From: Weimeria sp002480925
GTDB taxonomy: Bacteria; Bacillota; Clostridia; Lachnospirales; Lachnospiraceae
Direction of reading: 5' to 3'
Length of the DNA: 64,000 bases
Assembly: GCF_052064335.1 (NCBI RefSeq)
Contig: NZ_JBQHVU010000014.1
Span: 1 to 64,000, forward strand
Shown: in pieces, positions 25,596 to 34,664 of the stretch
Numbering within the stretch: position 1 is the stretch's first letter
Layout: every line of letters starts with the position of its first letter
Notes under the pieces: model-generated
Databases searched by the model: none
Told to the model about the DNA's origin: nothing
The model's input: the letters and a program-made list of their open reading frames with translations, nothing else
Position numbers and translations under genes: made by a program

Positions 25596-26900
25596 ATGTA
25601 CACAACCCAGATGGACGCAGCAAGACAGGGAATAAAGACTCCTCAGCTTATAAGAGTCGCCGAGAAGGAGCATATGAATCCGGATGCTCTGATGGAGCTT
25701 GTGGCAAAGGGAGTGGTCGTGATCCCGGCAAACAAGGCTCATAAATGTCTTGACCCGGACGGGATCGGGTCATCCCTTACTACAAAGATAAATGTAAATC
25801 TAGGTATATCAAGGGATGTGAAGGATTATGATATAGAGATGGAAAAGGTGAAGGAGGCTGTAAGGCTCGGAGGAAATGCTATAATGGATCTCTCCAGCCA
25901 CGGCAATACCCAGCCATTCCGCAAGAAGCTTACAGCAGAATGTCCTGTCATGATCGGCACCGTGCCTGTATATGATGCAGTCATCCATTATCAGAGAGAC
26001 CTGAATACACTGACGGCAGAGGATTTCATCGATGTTGTGAGACTTCATGCAGAGGATGGCGTGGATTTTGTCACACTTCATTGCGGAATCAATAAGAAGA
26101 CCTTAGAGCAGATCAAAAACGGTAAGAGAAAGATGAACATCGTAAGCCGTGGAGGATCACTGATCTATGCCTGGATGTCGATGACAGGTGAGGAGAATCC
26201 GTTCTACTCACACTTCGATGAGATCTGTGATATCTGTGCAGAGCATGATGTGACTATCTCTCTTGGTGATGCATGCAGACCGGGATGCCTCGCTGACGCG
26301 ACAGATATAAGCCAGATAGATGAGCTTATAAGGCTGGGCGAGCTGACGCAGAGAGCATGGGAGAAAAATGTCCAGGTAATGGTAGAGGGACCGGGACATG
26401 TACCTATGGATCAGATAGCTGCAAATATGAAGGTGCAGCAGACCATCTGCAAGGGAGCGCCATTCTATGTGCTGGGACCTCTGGTGACGGATATTGCTCC
26501 TGGCTATGACCATATCACAGCAGCTATAGGAGGGGCTATAGCAGCTATGAACGGAGCCTCCTTCCTCTGCTACGTGACACCGGCAGAGCATCTTGCTCTT
26601 CCGAATGTCGATGATGTAAGGGAAGGCATCATCGCGTCACGTATAGCAGCTCACGCAGCTGATATAGCAAAGCATCTCCCTCATGCAAGAGATATAGATG
26701 ACAGGATGGCAGATGCCAGAAGGGTCCTGGACTGGGACAAGCAGTTTGAATGTGCTATGGATCCAAAGACAGCAAAGCAAATCCGCGACAGCCGCCTGCC
26801 TGAGGATGATCATTCAGATACCTGCTCAATGTGCGGAAAGTTCTGTGCTGTAAGGTCTATGAACAAGGCACTGGCCGGAGAGACTATAGATATTCTGTAA
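25596..26900 (+). CDS. thiC: Phosphomethylpyrimidine synthase
   Basis: 434 residues, the short form common in anaerobes. It converts aminoimidazole ribotide to HMP phosphate, the pyrimidine half of thiamine, by radical SAM chemistry. The C-terminal cluster motif CSMCGKFC (CX2CX4C) that binds 4Fe-4S is intact. Other family blocks are MDLSSHGNTQPFR, TLHCGINKKTLEQ, SLGDACRPG and VEGPGHVPMDQI. It is preceded by GGAGG and by the TPP riboswitch with its attenuator, and followed by a terminator, so it is a single-gene unit. No other thi genes are in the window. Confidence 0.97.
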   Translation: MYTTQMDAARQGIKTPQLIRVAEKEHMNPDALMELVAKGVVVIPANKAHKCLDPDGIGSSLTTKINVNLGISRDVKDYDIEMEKVKEAVRLGGNAIMDLSSHGNTQPFRKKLTAECPVMIGTVPVYDAVIHYQRDLNTLTAEDFIDVVRLHAEDGVDFVTLHCGINKKTLEQIKNGKRKMNIVSRGGSLIYAWMSMTGEENPFYSHFDEICDICAEHDVTISLGDACRPGCLADATDISQIDELIRLGELTQRAWEKNVQVMVEGPGHVPMDQIAANMKVQQTICKGAPFYVLGPLVTDIAPGYDHITAAIGGAIAAMNGASFLCYVTPAEHLALPNVDDVREGIIASRIAAHAADIAKHLPHARDIDDRMADARRVLDWDKQFECAMDPKTAKQIRDSRLPEDDHSDTCSMCGKFCAVRSMNKALAGETIDIL

Positions 26901-26913
26901 GAAGGTATATAGG

Positions 26914-26950
26914 ATGCACCATTTGTACCGGGGTACAGATGGTGCATTTT
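26914..26950 (+). terminator. Terminator after thiC
   Basis: A long stem, ATGCACCATTTGTACC paired with GGTACAGATGGTGCAT (with mismatches), followed by TTTTTAT. Confidence 0.85.
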
Positions 26951-26974
26951 TATGGAAAATTATATAAATAAGGT

Positions 26975-27003
26975 TTGCCATTGACGGGGATAACGGTTAT
27001 AAT
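26975..27003 (+). promoter_or_regulatory. Promoter of the thrH gene
   Basis: TTGCCA (26975-26980), 17 bp, TATAAT (26998-27003), then an AGGAGG ribosome site before the start at 27045. Confidence 0.75.
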
Positions 27004-27044
27004 AAATACTAGATTTTTGTCTGAAAACGATTTAGGAGGTCGCA

Positions 27045-27644
27045 ATGAATATAGTATGCCTTGACATGGAAGGTGTTTTGGTGCCGGAGATATGGATAGC
27101 CTTTGCGGAGAAGACCGGGATACCGGAATTTCGCAGGACCACCAGGGATGAGCCGGATTATGACAAGCTTATGAAGTACAGGATCGATCTTCTGAAGAAG
27201 CATGGTCTGGGACTTAAGGAGGTTCAGGATGTTATAGCAGAGATCGAGCCGCTGGAGGGAGCAAGGGAGTTTTTGGATGAGCTGAGAGCGCTCACTCAGG
27301 TGATCATTCTTTCCGATACCTTCGAGCAGTTCGCGACACCGCTTATGAAGAAGCTTAACTGGCCTACTATATTCTGCAATACTCTTGAGGTATCAGAGAA
27401 CGGCGAGATCACAGACTATCATATGAGAGTCGAGAATTCCAAGCTCACTACTGTGAAGGCTCTTCAGTCTATAGGCTTTGATACGATAGCAAGCGGGGAC
27501 AGCTTTAATGATCTGGGGATGATACAGGCGAGCAAGGCTGGCTTTCTCTTCCGCAGTACCGATGCGATAAAGGCAGAGTATCCGCAGATTCCGGCGTTCG
27601 AGACCTTTGACGACCTGTTTGGCGCGATAAAAGACAGCCTGTAA
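27045..27644 (+). CDS. thrH: ThrH: phosphoserine phosphatase / homoserine phosphotransferase
   Basis: 199 residues of the HAD superfamily. The first motif reads CLDMEGVLVPEIW (DxEG rather than DxDG, as in ThrH), followed by VIILSDTFEQFA (motif II) and SGDSFNDLGMI (motif IV). ThrH dephosphorylates phosphoserine for serine synthesis and can transfer the phosphate to homoserine. Length and motif spacing match the family closely. It has its own promoter. The chemoreceptor gene follows within 40 bp. Confidence 0.92.
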   Translation: MNIVCLDMEGVLVPEIWIAFAEKTGIPEFRRTTRDEPDYDKLMKYRIDLLKKHGLGLKEVQDVIAEIEPLEGAREFLDELRALTQVIILSDTFEQFATPLMKKLNWPTIFCNTLEVSENGEITDYHMRVENSKLTTVKALQSIGFDTIASGDSFNDLGMIQASKAGFLFRSTDAIKAEYPQIPAFETFDDLFGAIKDSL

Positions 27645-27681
27645 ACGGGGGGGGTATTCCTGGAAGTACTTGGAGGGTTTT

Positions 27682-29844
27682 ATGGCAGATACGAACAGGG
27701 AGAATAGGGGGAAAAAGCTTATAGGATTAAGGAAGAAGACAAAAACAGCAAAGACCGTGGACAGAAGGAAGAGTCTTAAGGGGCTTTCTCCGAAGAAAAG
27801 GACAGCTGCTAAGAAGTCCGGTCATCTTTTTAATAAGAAGACCAGTGGCAGAAAAGCAGAGAAAAAGGCCGAAAGGGTAATATCCATAAGGACCAAGCTG
27901 ATACTGCTTATCATACCGGTTACTGTAGCTATAGTAGCCCTGCTTGTAATAGTATCAGCTCAGATGTCAAAAAAGAGAATGAAGGCCATGTCGGAGGCTC
28001 AGCTTGATTCGTCGATCGCGAATCAGGCAGACAGCATAGAGGCCTGGCTCAAGCAGAATCTGGAGTTCTTCTCAACTGCAAAGACCGCTATAGAGGCAGC
28101 CCAGCCTAAGACACCTGACCAGCTGAAGGACCTGCTCAATGTATATTACGGGCAGAATAAAAGCTGTCCTAACGGACTTTATGTGGCGGGATCAGACGGG
28201 AAGTATTTCAAGGCGACCAAGTCTAGTCTTGCCTTTGCAGATGTTGCCAATACCACCTGGTACAGACAGGGCCTTACCAGAGTCAATATGGACTATGGTT
28301 CTGCATATATGGATATGGCTGGTAAGTATGTGGTATCGGCCTCTGCACTCTTAAATGATGGGTCTGGAAAGCTGCGTGTCATATCGGCAGATGTATCGCT
28401 TGACAGGATAAGCACCATTGTAAACTCAGGGACCAGAATGAAGGGAGCCAATTCCTTCCTGGTTGATTCAAGAGTAGGTACTATTCTTTCTTCACCGAAG
28501 TATTCACTTGCCGGGACCAATATCAACAAGTCGAATGATCCGCTGATAAAGGGCGTGGCGGAAAAGATAAAAAAGCATGATCTAGAGGCTGGCACGATAG
28601 ATGACAAGCTTGTTGAGATGAGAAGTATAAGTGATACGGACTGGGTTCTGGTATCATATGCTCCTATGAGTCTTATCATGAAGGAGGTCGCTTCACTCGG
28701 GAGAACTCTTGCCATACTTGGAGTGGTCGCTCTTGCCATACTTGTTGTAATACTGCTTACGGTGGTAAACGGCATCTTTGCCCCTATTTCCGGTATCACC
28801 AGAAGCATCACCAATATGACCGAGGGTGACTTTACCATCAAGGTGGATAAGACCTCGCATGACGAGATCGGAGCCATGTCGGGAAGCATCGGAAGGTTTA
28901 TCGACAGGATGAGAGGAATGCTCTCATCGATAAGCTCTGAATCTGATAAGCTTAAAAGCCAGTCAGAAAACAGTGACAAAGTCTCAAAGGATATGTTGCG
29001 TGAGTCCACCTCACAGACAAAGGAGATGGAGAACCTGAATCAGACAGTTGATTCGCTGGCGCTTGCAGTCAACAATATTGCTGAATCCGCGACCACACTG
29101 GCCCAGGTGGTTTCCGATACCAAGGAGGATTCAGACAAGACAAATGAAGCGATGGACAATACCGTCCGTATCGCAAGGCAGGGTCGGGAGGATATAAGAA
29201 ATCTCGGAACGGCAATGGACGAGATAAGGGAATCAAACCAGTCTCTTGTCGAGTCGGTAAACCAGGTCGGAGATGCTTCTAAGCAGATCACCAGGATAGT
29301 AGGCCTGATACAGGAGATAGCGGACGAGACCAACCTTCTGTCTCTGAATGCTTCTATTGAAGCAGCAAGAGCAGGAGAAAGCGGAAGAGGCTTCGCTGTC
29401 GTAGCTTCTCAGATAGGAAAGCTGGCCAATAATTCAGGAGAGAGCGCTGCCAGCATAAGCAAGCTTATAAACACAGTATCCGAACAGATAAAAGAGGTAG
29501 TGGAAAGGGCAGACCAGTCTTACCAGGCAATCGAGAAGAATGCCGGCCTTATCGATAAGACAGTTGAGAGCTTTGACGAGATCTATAAGAATATAGGTCA
29601 GTCAAGCAGAAGACTGACAAGAGTCGTTGAAAATATCAGAAAGGTCGAGGATGTGGCGTCAAGCGTAGCAGCCATCTCAGAGGAGCAGGCTGCAAGTACG
29701 GCAGAGATCCAGACTACATCCAGGGAGATCGTGGAGCATGCGCGCTCGATCACTAGATCAAGTCAGGATGTGGCTGAGAACTCAAGAGAGCTTTCTGACA
29801 CCTCAAATGCTCTTGCAGGCTACGTATCGAAATTCAGGATTTAA
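27682..29844 (+). CDS. Methyl-accepting chemotaxis protein with a basic N-terminal extension
   Basis: 720 residues from the ATG at 27682, which has GGAGGG just upstream. A ~72-residue cytoplasmic leader very rich in Lys and Arg precedes TM1 (KLILLIIPVTVAIVALLVIV). A dCache-like sensor domain (~95-330), TM2 (LAILGVVALAILVVILLTVV), a HAMP domain and a long coiled signalling domain follow, with the hairpin tip DETNLLSLNASIEAARAG. It senses extracellular ligands and signals to CheA/CheW. The sugar-binding lipoprotein gene starts 13 bp downstream, so the two may form a ligand-sensing pair. The basic leader is odd for this family. Confidence 0.92.
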   Translation: MADTNRENRGKKLIGLRKKTKTAKTVDRRKSLKGLSPKKRTAAKKSGHLFNKKTSGRKAEKKAERVISIRTKLILLIIPVTVAIVALLVIVSAQMSKKRMKAMSEAQLDSSIANQADSIEAWLKQNLEFFSTAKTAIEAAQPKTPDQLKDLLNVYYGQNKSCPNGLYVAGSDGKYFKATKSSLAFADVANTTWYRQGLTRVNMDYGSAYMDMAGKYVVSASALLNDGSGKLRVISADVSLDRISTIVNSGTRMKGANSFLVDSRVGTILSSPKYSLAGTNINKSNDPLIKGVAEKIKKHDLEAGTIDDKLVEMRSISDTDWVLVSYAPMSLIMKEVASLGRTLAILGVVALAILVVILLTVVNGIFAPISGITRSITNMTEGDFTIKVDKTSHDEIGAMSGSIGRFIDRMRGMLSSISSESDKLKSQSENSDKVSKDMLRESTSQTKEMENLNQTVDSLALAVNNIAESATTLAQVVSDTKEDSDKTNEAMDNTVRIARQGREDIRNLGTAMDEIRESNQSLVESVNQVGDASKQITRIVGLIQEIADETNLLSLNASIEAARAGESGRGFAVVASQIGKLANNSGESAASISKLINTVSEQIKEVVERADQSYQAIEKNAGLIDKTVESFDEIYKNIGQSSRRLTRVVENIRKVEDVASSVAAISEEQAASTAEIQTTSREIVEHARSITRSSQDVAENSRELSDTSNALAGYVSKFRI

Positions 29845-29857
29845 GGAGGCAAAGATT

Positions 29858-30850
29858 ATGATAAGATATAAGAAATTCTTTTCTCTCCTTACTGCTTTAT
29901 GTCTGACTGCGGGACTGACCTGCTGTGGATCAGCAGATAATGACTCAACGACTGATGTGACAAGCAGCAAAAAGATTCTGGTCACCATCTCGGATTCGAG
30001 GAACGGTACCAGAGGAGATTTCGAGAAGGCCATAAGGAAGGAAGGCAAGGCAGCCGGATATGATATTACAGTACAGCAGACTGCAGGAGTCTTAGACACC
30101 CAGATCAAACAGCTGCGTAATGCAAAGCAGCATAAGTTTGGCGGGGTGATCTGCTGGGCGGATGATCCGGATGCTGCAAAGCAGCTTGAGATAGCTGCCA
30201 ACGGACTACCGATAGTTTTCGTAAACAGCCTTCCTGATGAGGATGCTCTTACCCAAGGCTCATATGTCTATGTGGGAAGTGATGATCAGAAGGCAGGTCA
30301 GGATCAGGCCTCTTACGTCTACGATAAGCTTGGAAAGCCAGATAAGCTGAACCTCCTCATGATGAAGGGCAAGAAGGATGCTGATTCGACCGGGAGGAGA
30401 ACAGACGCAGTCAGGAATTATCTTACCGATCATGGCTGTCAGGTGAATATCGTCTTCTCTGATTTCGCTGACGACAGTACGGATACAGCCTACAGCCTGA
30501 TGCAGCGCTTCAGGACGACAGGACAGAGCTTCGATGCGGCTATCTGCAATGATGATGCAATGGCGCTTGGAGTCATAAGGTATATGCAGGAGAACGGCCT
30601 GTCTACAGACCAGATACCAGTATGTGGCATAGATGGTTCAAAGGATGCGCTTGCATCGATCAAATCAGGCGGAATGTCCTTTACCGATATGCAGCAGACT
30701 ACAAAGACTGCCAGAGCCTGCATTGATGCGATCGGAAGGATCAAATCTGGAGGCACTATAAATGGCCTTAGCGGAGCATCAGAGGATGGAAAATATATCT
30801 GGATCCCTTATCAGAAGGTTACTGCTGATAATGTAGATAAGATCAGATAG
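29858..30850 (+). CDS. Sugar-binding lipoprotein (ribose/galactose-type periplasmic binding protein family)
   Basis: 330 residues from the ATG at 29858 (AAGGAGG upstream). The signal sequence LLTALCLTAGLTCCGS has a lipobox-like LTCC. The mature protein has the two-lobed type I binding-protein fold, with KILVTISDSRNGTRGDFEKA, YVGSDDQKAGQDQA, FDAAICNDDAMALGVIRYM and VCGIDGSKDAL, as in ribose/galactose-binding proteins. No ABC permease or ATPase lies nearby, but it follows the chemoreceptor by 13 bp. That suggests it delivers ligand to the receptor rather than to a transporter. Confidence 0.85.
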   Translation: MIRYKKFFSLLTALCLTAGLTCCGSADNDSTTDVTSSKKILVTISDSRNGTRGDFEKAIRKEGKAAGYDITVQQTAGVLDTQIKQLRNAKQHKFGGVICWADDPDAAKQLEIAANGLPIVFVNSLPDEDALTQGSYVYVGSDDQKAGQDQASYVYDKLGKPDKLNLLMMKGKKDADSTGRRTDAVRNYLTDHGCQVNIVFSDFADDSTDTAYSLMQRFRTTGQSFDAAICNDDAMALGVIRYMQENGLSTDQIPVCGIDGSKDALASIKSGGMSFTDMQQTTKTARACIDAIGRIKSGGTINGLSGASEDGKYIWIPYQKVTADNVDKIR

Positions 30851-30864
30851 TAAGGAGGCAACCT

Positions 30865-31431
30865 ATGAGATCAGGAACAAAGGAAAGCAGGTTTTCACAG
30901 ATTATCATTGCGGTGCTTGCGATCATACTTGGAGTTTTATGTGTCGCCAGGCCGGATAAGGCGGCGGGCTTTATAGTAAGCGCAGTCGGCCTTATAATAC
31001 TCATAGTAGGGATCGTGATGATAGTTTCAAAGCTTAAGGATAATAATCTGAGAGTTCCGGCTATTATCCTTGGCGCAGTCATAGCTACTATAGGAATCTT
31101 TATCTTCACGCATCCGGATCAGACAATATCTCTTATCTTCATAGCCTTTGGCGTGCTTCTTGTAGCAGATTCCATTCAGGGGATAACCTCAAGCATGGTA
31201 ATAAAGGAAGCCGGGGGTCCATGGAGCATATCCCTTACTATGGCTCTTATTAGCTTCGTATTCGGTGTGATCTGCTTTATGGCTCCGAAGTTCTTTCCGA
31301 CGCTTAGCTTTGTGATCATAGGGATAATGCTTATCTACGATGGAGTCACATCCATTTATTCGTCTATAAGGGCGGGCAGAGCGGATAAGTCAGTTGTCGA
31401 TTCTCATATAGTTGATGAAAAGGACATCTGA
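30865..31431 (+). CDS. HdeD/DUF308-like membrane protein
   Basis: 188 residues with six hydrophobic segments arranged as short repeats (IIIAVLAIILGVLCVARPDK, then AIILGAVIATIGIFIFTHPD). The repeated xxxGxxxxxxP pattern is characteristic of DUF308/HdeD proteins, membrane proteins linked to acid resistance in enterobacteria. AAGGAGG lies before the ATG. It lies 14 bp after the binding-protein gene, in the same direction. Its function here is unknown. Confidence 0.8.
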   Translation: MRSGTKESRFSQIIIAVLAIILGVLCVARPDKAAGFIVSAVGLIILIVGIVMIVSKLKDNNLRVPAIILGAVIATIGIFIFTHPDQTISLIFIAFGVLLVADSIQGITSSMVIKEAGGPWSISLTMALISFVFGVICFMAPKFFPTLSFVIIGIMLIYDGVTSIYSSIRAGRADKSVVDSHIVDEKDI

Positions 31432-31452
31432 TATTTCAAAGGAAATGATAAA

Positions 31453-31704
31453 TTGAGAACCATGGAATTCAAAATGGAGAGGACAGGTCTGTTAAAGGTG
31501 GGGGACCGTCTTCCCGTAACAGAGTCAAAGCTTCCGAATTCCTATTATTATACTCTGGGAAGGTCTTACGCTATGTCGGCTAACTATACGACACTTGAGA
31601 GACTTAAGTCACGAGAGGGTCTGGTAAAGGATATCAGAAAGACTCCCAAAGGGTATTTTGTCACTGTGGAATTTCAGGAGGATGAGACTAGAAACGAGAA
31701 GTAA
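31453..31704 (+). CDS. Small hypothetical protein upstream of the HD-GYP gene
   Basis: 83 residues from a TTG start with AAAGGA 9 bp upstream; an ATG at 31462 is the alternative. Soluble and charged, with a tyrosine-rich centre (SYYYTLGRSYAMSANYTTLER) and a short beta-like C-terminus (KGYFVTVEF). No signal peptide or membrane segment. The stop touches the ATG of the HD-GYP gene, so the two are probably translationally coupled and related in function. No family recognised. Confidence 0.65.
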   Translation: MRTMEFKMERTGLLKVGDRLPVTESKLPNSYYYTLGRSYAMSANYTTLERLKSREGLVKDIRKTPKGYFVTVEFQEDETRNEK

Positions 31705-32751
31705 ATGAGGTATCTACCAGTTGAAGAACTCACCCGCGGCATGATTTTAGGGCAGGAGATGTATGATCCTGCCGGACTGATGCTTCTGGCGAGACATACA
31801 GAGCTTGACGACCAGACAATCGGGATAATAAGTCGTACCGGAGTACCGGGCGTTTATATAGAGGATGAATTCTCCAGAGATGCTGAAATCCGTGATGTGA
31901 TCTCTTCAGAGGTCAAAAAGTCTGCACTTCAGATAGTTCATGACGTATTTATCCGTGCAGAGCAGGGAGAGACCGTTGATGAGGAAAGGATAGCTTCGAT
32001 CGTATCCCAGATCACGCGTCAGGTCATAGAGGACAGGGATGTCATCTGCAATCTTGTAAATGTGCGTGCATATGACGGATATACCTATTTCCATTCGGTG
32101 AATGTGGCTGTTCTGGCAGGTGTTCTGGGAGCGAAGCTTGGTCTTAGTGAGGCGGAGCTTAATGACCTTATTACTGCCGGCTTTCTCCATGATGTAGGCA
32201 AGGTCTTTATCGATATAGATATTATCAATGCTCCTAGAAGGCTTACGGCCGAGGAGAGAGAAGTCATAAAGGCTCATCCCGGAATGGGGTATGAGTTCCT
32301 GAGGGACAATTACAGCTTTGATCAGGATGTGCTTCTGGCCGTATATGAGCATCATGAATGGTTTAATGGTGAGGGATACCCGAGAGGGATCAAGGGTGAT
32401 CAGATCACCTTACCTGCAAGGATCCTTAAGGTGGCGGACGTATATGATGCTATGACGGGGAAGAGAAGCTACCATGACCCGTATCTGCCAAGTGATGTCC
32501 TTGAGTACATAATGGGACGGGATGGAATGGAATTTGACCCTGACGTCGTGGCTGTAATGAGCAGGGAGCTCTGTCTCTATCCTGTCGGATGTGAGGTGGA
32601 GCTGTCTGACGGCAGGAGAGCTCTTGTGATTGAGAATCATAAGGGAGCCATACAGAGACCTAAGGTCAAGATATATGACAGCGGAGAAGAGATAGATCTT
32701 GCTTCAGACAGGAAGTCATGGAACCTTACAATAGTAAAGCTGTTTTTATGA
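31705..32751 (+). CDS. HD-GYP domain protein, probable cyclic-di-GMP phosphodiesterase
   Basis: 348 residues. An N-terminal ~125-residue region (DUF3391-like) precedes an HD-GYP domain. Motifs are YTYFHSVNVAVLAG, GFLHDVGK (HD pair), HPGMGYEFLRD, YEHHEWFNGEGYPRGIKG (the GYP motif) and ILKVADVYDAMTG. All metal-binding His and Asp residues appear intact, so hydrolysis of cyclic di-GMP is likely. The preceding 83-residue gene touches its start. It fits with the chemoreceptor nearby in a motility or surface signalling neighbourhood. Confidence 0.9.
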   Translation: MRYLPVEELTRGMILGQEMYDPAGLMLLARHTELDDQTIGIISRTGVPGVYIEDEFSRDAEIRDVISSEVKKSALQIVHDVFIRAEQGETVDEERIASIVSQITRQVIEDRDVICNLVNVRAYDGYTYFHSVNVAVLAGVLGAKLGLSEAELNDLITAGFLHDVGKVFIDIDIINAPRRLTAEEREVIKAHPGMGYEFLRDNYSFDQDVLLAVYEHHEWFNGEGYPRGIKGDQITLPARILKVADVYDAMTGKRSYHDPYLPSDVLEYIMGRDGMEFDPDVVAVMSRELCLYPVGCEVELSDGRRALVIENHKGAIQRPKVKIYDSGEEIDLASDRKSWNLTIVKLFL

Positions 32752-32758
32752 GGAATGA

Positions 32759-33334
32759 ATGAATACCCAGGGTGCAAACGAGATAGATCTGCTTCTGGCC
32801 GAGAGCTTCAAAAAGCTGGCGAGGACACATCAGATCGAAAAGATCACAATCAGACAGATCACGGATGAGGCCGGGGTGATAAGACCAACCTTCTATAATC
32901 ACTTTCAGGACAAGTATGAGCTTCTGGAGTGGATCATAAGAAGGGAGCTTATTGATCCGATAGAGCCGCTCCTTGATAACGGAATGCTTAAGGAGGCACT
33001 TATCCTTCCTCTCACTACTATGGAGAAGGATAAGGAATTCTATACAAGAGCTGTAAATCTTGAGGGACAGAATTCCTTCTCGGAGACACTGAGAAAGGCC
33101 ATATCTGAAATGTCCCTTAAGCGTCTGAACCGGAAAAAAATAGAGGAGCTTCTGCCATACAAGAAGTGGCTTACTGCTGAGAGGGTGGCGGATTATTTCA
33201 GCGCGGCCTTATGCTATGCAGTGATCGAATGGGTAAAGGACGATATGAGAGTGCCGATGAATGAGCTGGTTGATATTTTTATCTATATTGCCAGCCATTC
33301 TCTGACGGAAATCATTTCAAATCTGTACCAGTAG
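32759..33334 (+). CDS. TetR-family transcriptional regulator
   Basis: 191 residues. The N-terminal helix-turn-helix fits TetR proteins: LLAESFKKLARTHQIEKITI, then IRQITDEAGVIRPTFYNHF. The C-terminal half matches the TetR_C_8/DhaS-like type common in Firmicutes. It starts 8 bp after the HD-GYP gene. The MntP gene follows 130 bp later, behind an 8 bp inverted repeat that might be its operator. The ligand and target are unknown. Confidence 0.88.
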   Translation: MNTQGANEIDLLLAESFKKLARTHQIEKITIRQITDEAGVIRPTFYNHFQDKYELLEWIIRRELIDPIEPLLDNGMLKEALILPLTTMEKDKEFYTRAVNLEGQNSFSETLRKAISEMSLKRLNRKKIEELLPYKKWLTAERVADYFSAALCYAVIEWVKDDMRVPMNELVDIFIYIASHSLTEIISNLYQ

Positions 33335-33372
33335 ACGGTCAGATATCACTTCTATTACAAATCGTAAAAAGT

Positions 33373-33424
33373 GTATCGCTCTTATCTACACGCGAAATAG
33401 AATGAATATTTAATAAAGCGATAC
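33373..33424 (+). promoter_or_regulatory. Inverted repeat upstream of the MntP-like gene
   Basis: GTATCGCT (33373-33380) and AGCGATAC (33417-33424) are complementary and 36 nt apart. They could form an RNA stem or be bound by the TetR-type protein encoded just upstream. Conserved blocks of the manganese (yybP-ykoY) riboswitch were not found here. Confidence 0.35.
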
Positions 33425-33464
33425 TTTTGGATATAGTATAAAAAAAGCTACTACTGGAGGATTC

Positions 33465-34046
33465 ATGAACTGGTTAGGTAATCTGCTGATCATAGTCGGG
33501 ATCAGCTTTGATATATATGCGGCAATGGAGATCCGCGGAGCCATGCTCGCGAGGATCAAGCCGAAGGCGCTTATACTTGCAAGTCTTATCATCACTCTCA
33601 TACAGTGCGTATTTTTCTTTGGGGGATTCTTTATTTCATACGGCCTTATAAGCCATGATCAGATGGCGGCAGCCAATGCCAGACCGCTCGGGAATACTCT
33701 TGCCGCGATCATATTTTTTGCACTTGCAGTCAGGCTTATACATAAGGCCATAAGGCATGAGGAAATAGAAGAGAAAAGAGAAGAGATGAGCCTTAAGACC
33801 TATTCTCTTATAGTGCTTGTCGGAGCGGTTTATACTCTCTTTGCAGGACTTGCCTGCGGTCTTACCGAGTCGAATATATGGCTTATGCTGATAACGATAG
33901 TCGTATCTACAATTGTTGTTGTTTCAGCCGGCGTCTACACCGGATACAGATATGGCTTTGCATCAAGACCCAGGGTATATCTGTCAGGAGCAGCCCTTCT
34001 GATTATCGCCGGGGTCTGGTCTATTATAAGGTCTGTAATATCATGA
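33465..34046 (+). CDS. MntP-like manganese efflux pump family protein
   Basis: 193 residues with six hydrophobic segments in two related halves. The first begins NLLIIVGISFDIYAAMEIRGA; Asp residues inside the first helix (SFDIYAA) match the DUF204/MntP family, although the second conserved Asp region is less clear (LAVRLIHKAIRHEE linker). MntP pumps excess Mn2+ out of the cell. A strong GGAGG site is present. The stop overlaps the nth start by 4 bp. Assignment to manganese is by family only, so treat the substrate as probable. Confidence 0.7.
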   Translation: MNWLGNLLIIVGISFDIYAAMEIRGAMLARIKPKALILASLIITLIQCVFFFGGFFISYGLISHDQMAAANARPLGNTLAAIIFFALAVRLIHKAIRHEEIEEKREEMSLKTYSLIVLVGAVYTLFAGLACGLTESNIWLMLITIVVSTIVVVSAGVYTGYRYGFASRPRVYLSGAALLIIAGVWSIIRSVIS

Positions 34047-34663
34047 AGAAAAGAACAGAAGAAATACTAAAGCGGCTGGACGGAGTTTACGGCAGAGATA
34101 TTCCCTGCTATCTGCATTATGAGACTCCGTGGCAGCTGCTTTTTTCTACAATAATGTCAGCCCAGTGTACCGACAGGAAGGTAAACGAGGTAGCAGAAAG
34201 GCTCTATAAGAAGTATCCGACCGTAAAGGCATTTGCGGATGCACAGATAGAAGAGCTGGAGCAGGATATAAGAGCGACAGGCTTTTATCATACAAAGGCA
34301 AGGAATCTGAAGGCCTGCGCGAGGAGACTGCTGGAGGATTATGACGGCCAGGTACCGCGTACCATAGAGGAGCTTACTTCCCTGCCGGGAGTCGGACGCA
34401 AGACAGCAAATGTGATCCGAGGGAACATATATCATGATCCTTCAATAGTTGTAGATACCCATGTCGGACGTATCTCAAGGAGACTGGGACTAACAGAGGA
34501 AAAGGATCCTGCCAGGGTCGAGAGGGATCTGATGAGGGAGATTCCAAAAGACCACTGGATAGCCATAAATATCCAGTTCATTGCTCTTGGCAGAAGTATC
34601 TGTACGGCCAGATCACCTAAGTGTAATGAGTGCTTTTTAAGCGACATATGTGGTGGTATATAG
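34043..34663 (+). CDS. nth: Endonuclease III
   Basis: 206 residues from the ATG at 34043, which overlaps the previous stop. It has the helix-hairpin-helix motif LPGVGRKTANVI with the catalytic Lys, the downstream catalytic Asp in VVDTHVGRIS, and the C-terminal 4Fe-4S loop (CTARSPKCNECFLSDIC; C-x6-C-x2-C-x5-C). The glycosylase removes oxidised pyrimidines and nicks the abasic site. The length fits the family. It converges with the hypothetical membrane-anchored gene on the other strand. Confidence 0.97.
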   Translation: MKKRTEEILKRLDGVYGRDIPCYLHYETPWQLLFSTIMSAQCTDRKVNEVAERLYKKYPTVKAFADAQIEELEQDIRATGFYHTKARNLKACARRLLEDYDGQVPRTIEELTSLPGVGRKTANVIRGNIYHDPSIVVDTHVGRISRRLGLTEEKDPARVERDLMREIPKDHWIAINIQFIALGRSICTARSPKCNECFLSDICGGI

Positions 34664-34664
34664 A

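Noticed and set aside
33335..33464. Manganese (yybP-ykoY) riboswitch before the MntP-like gene
   Set aside because: The conserved aptamer blocks are not visible; only a simple inverted repeat was found.
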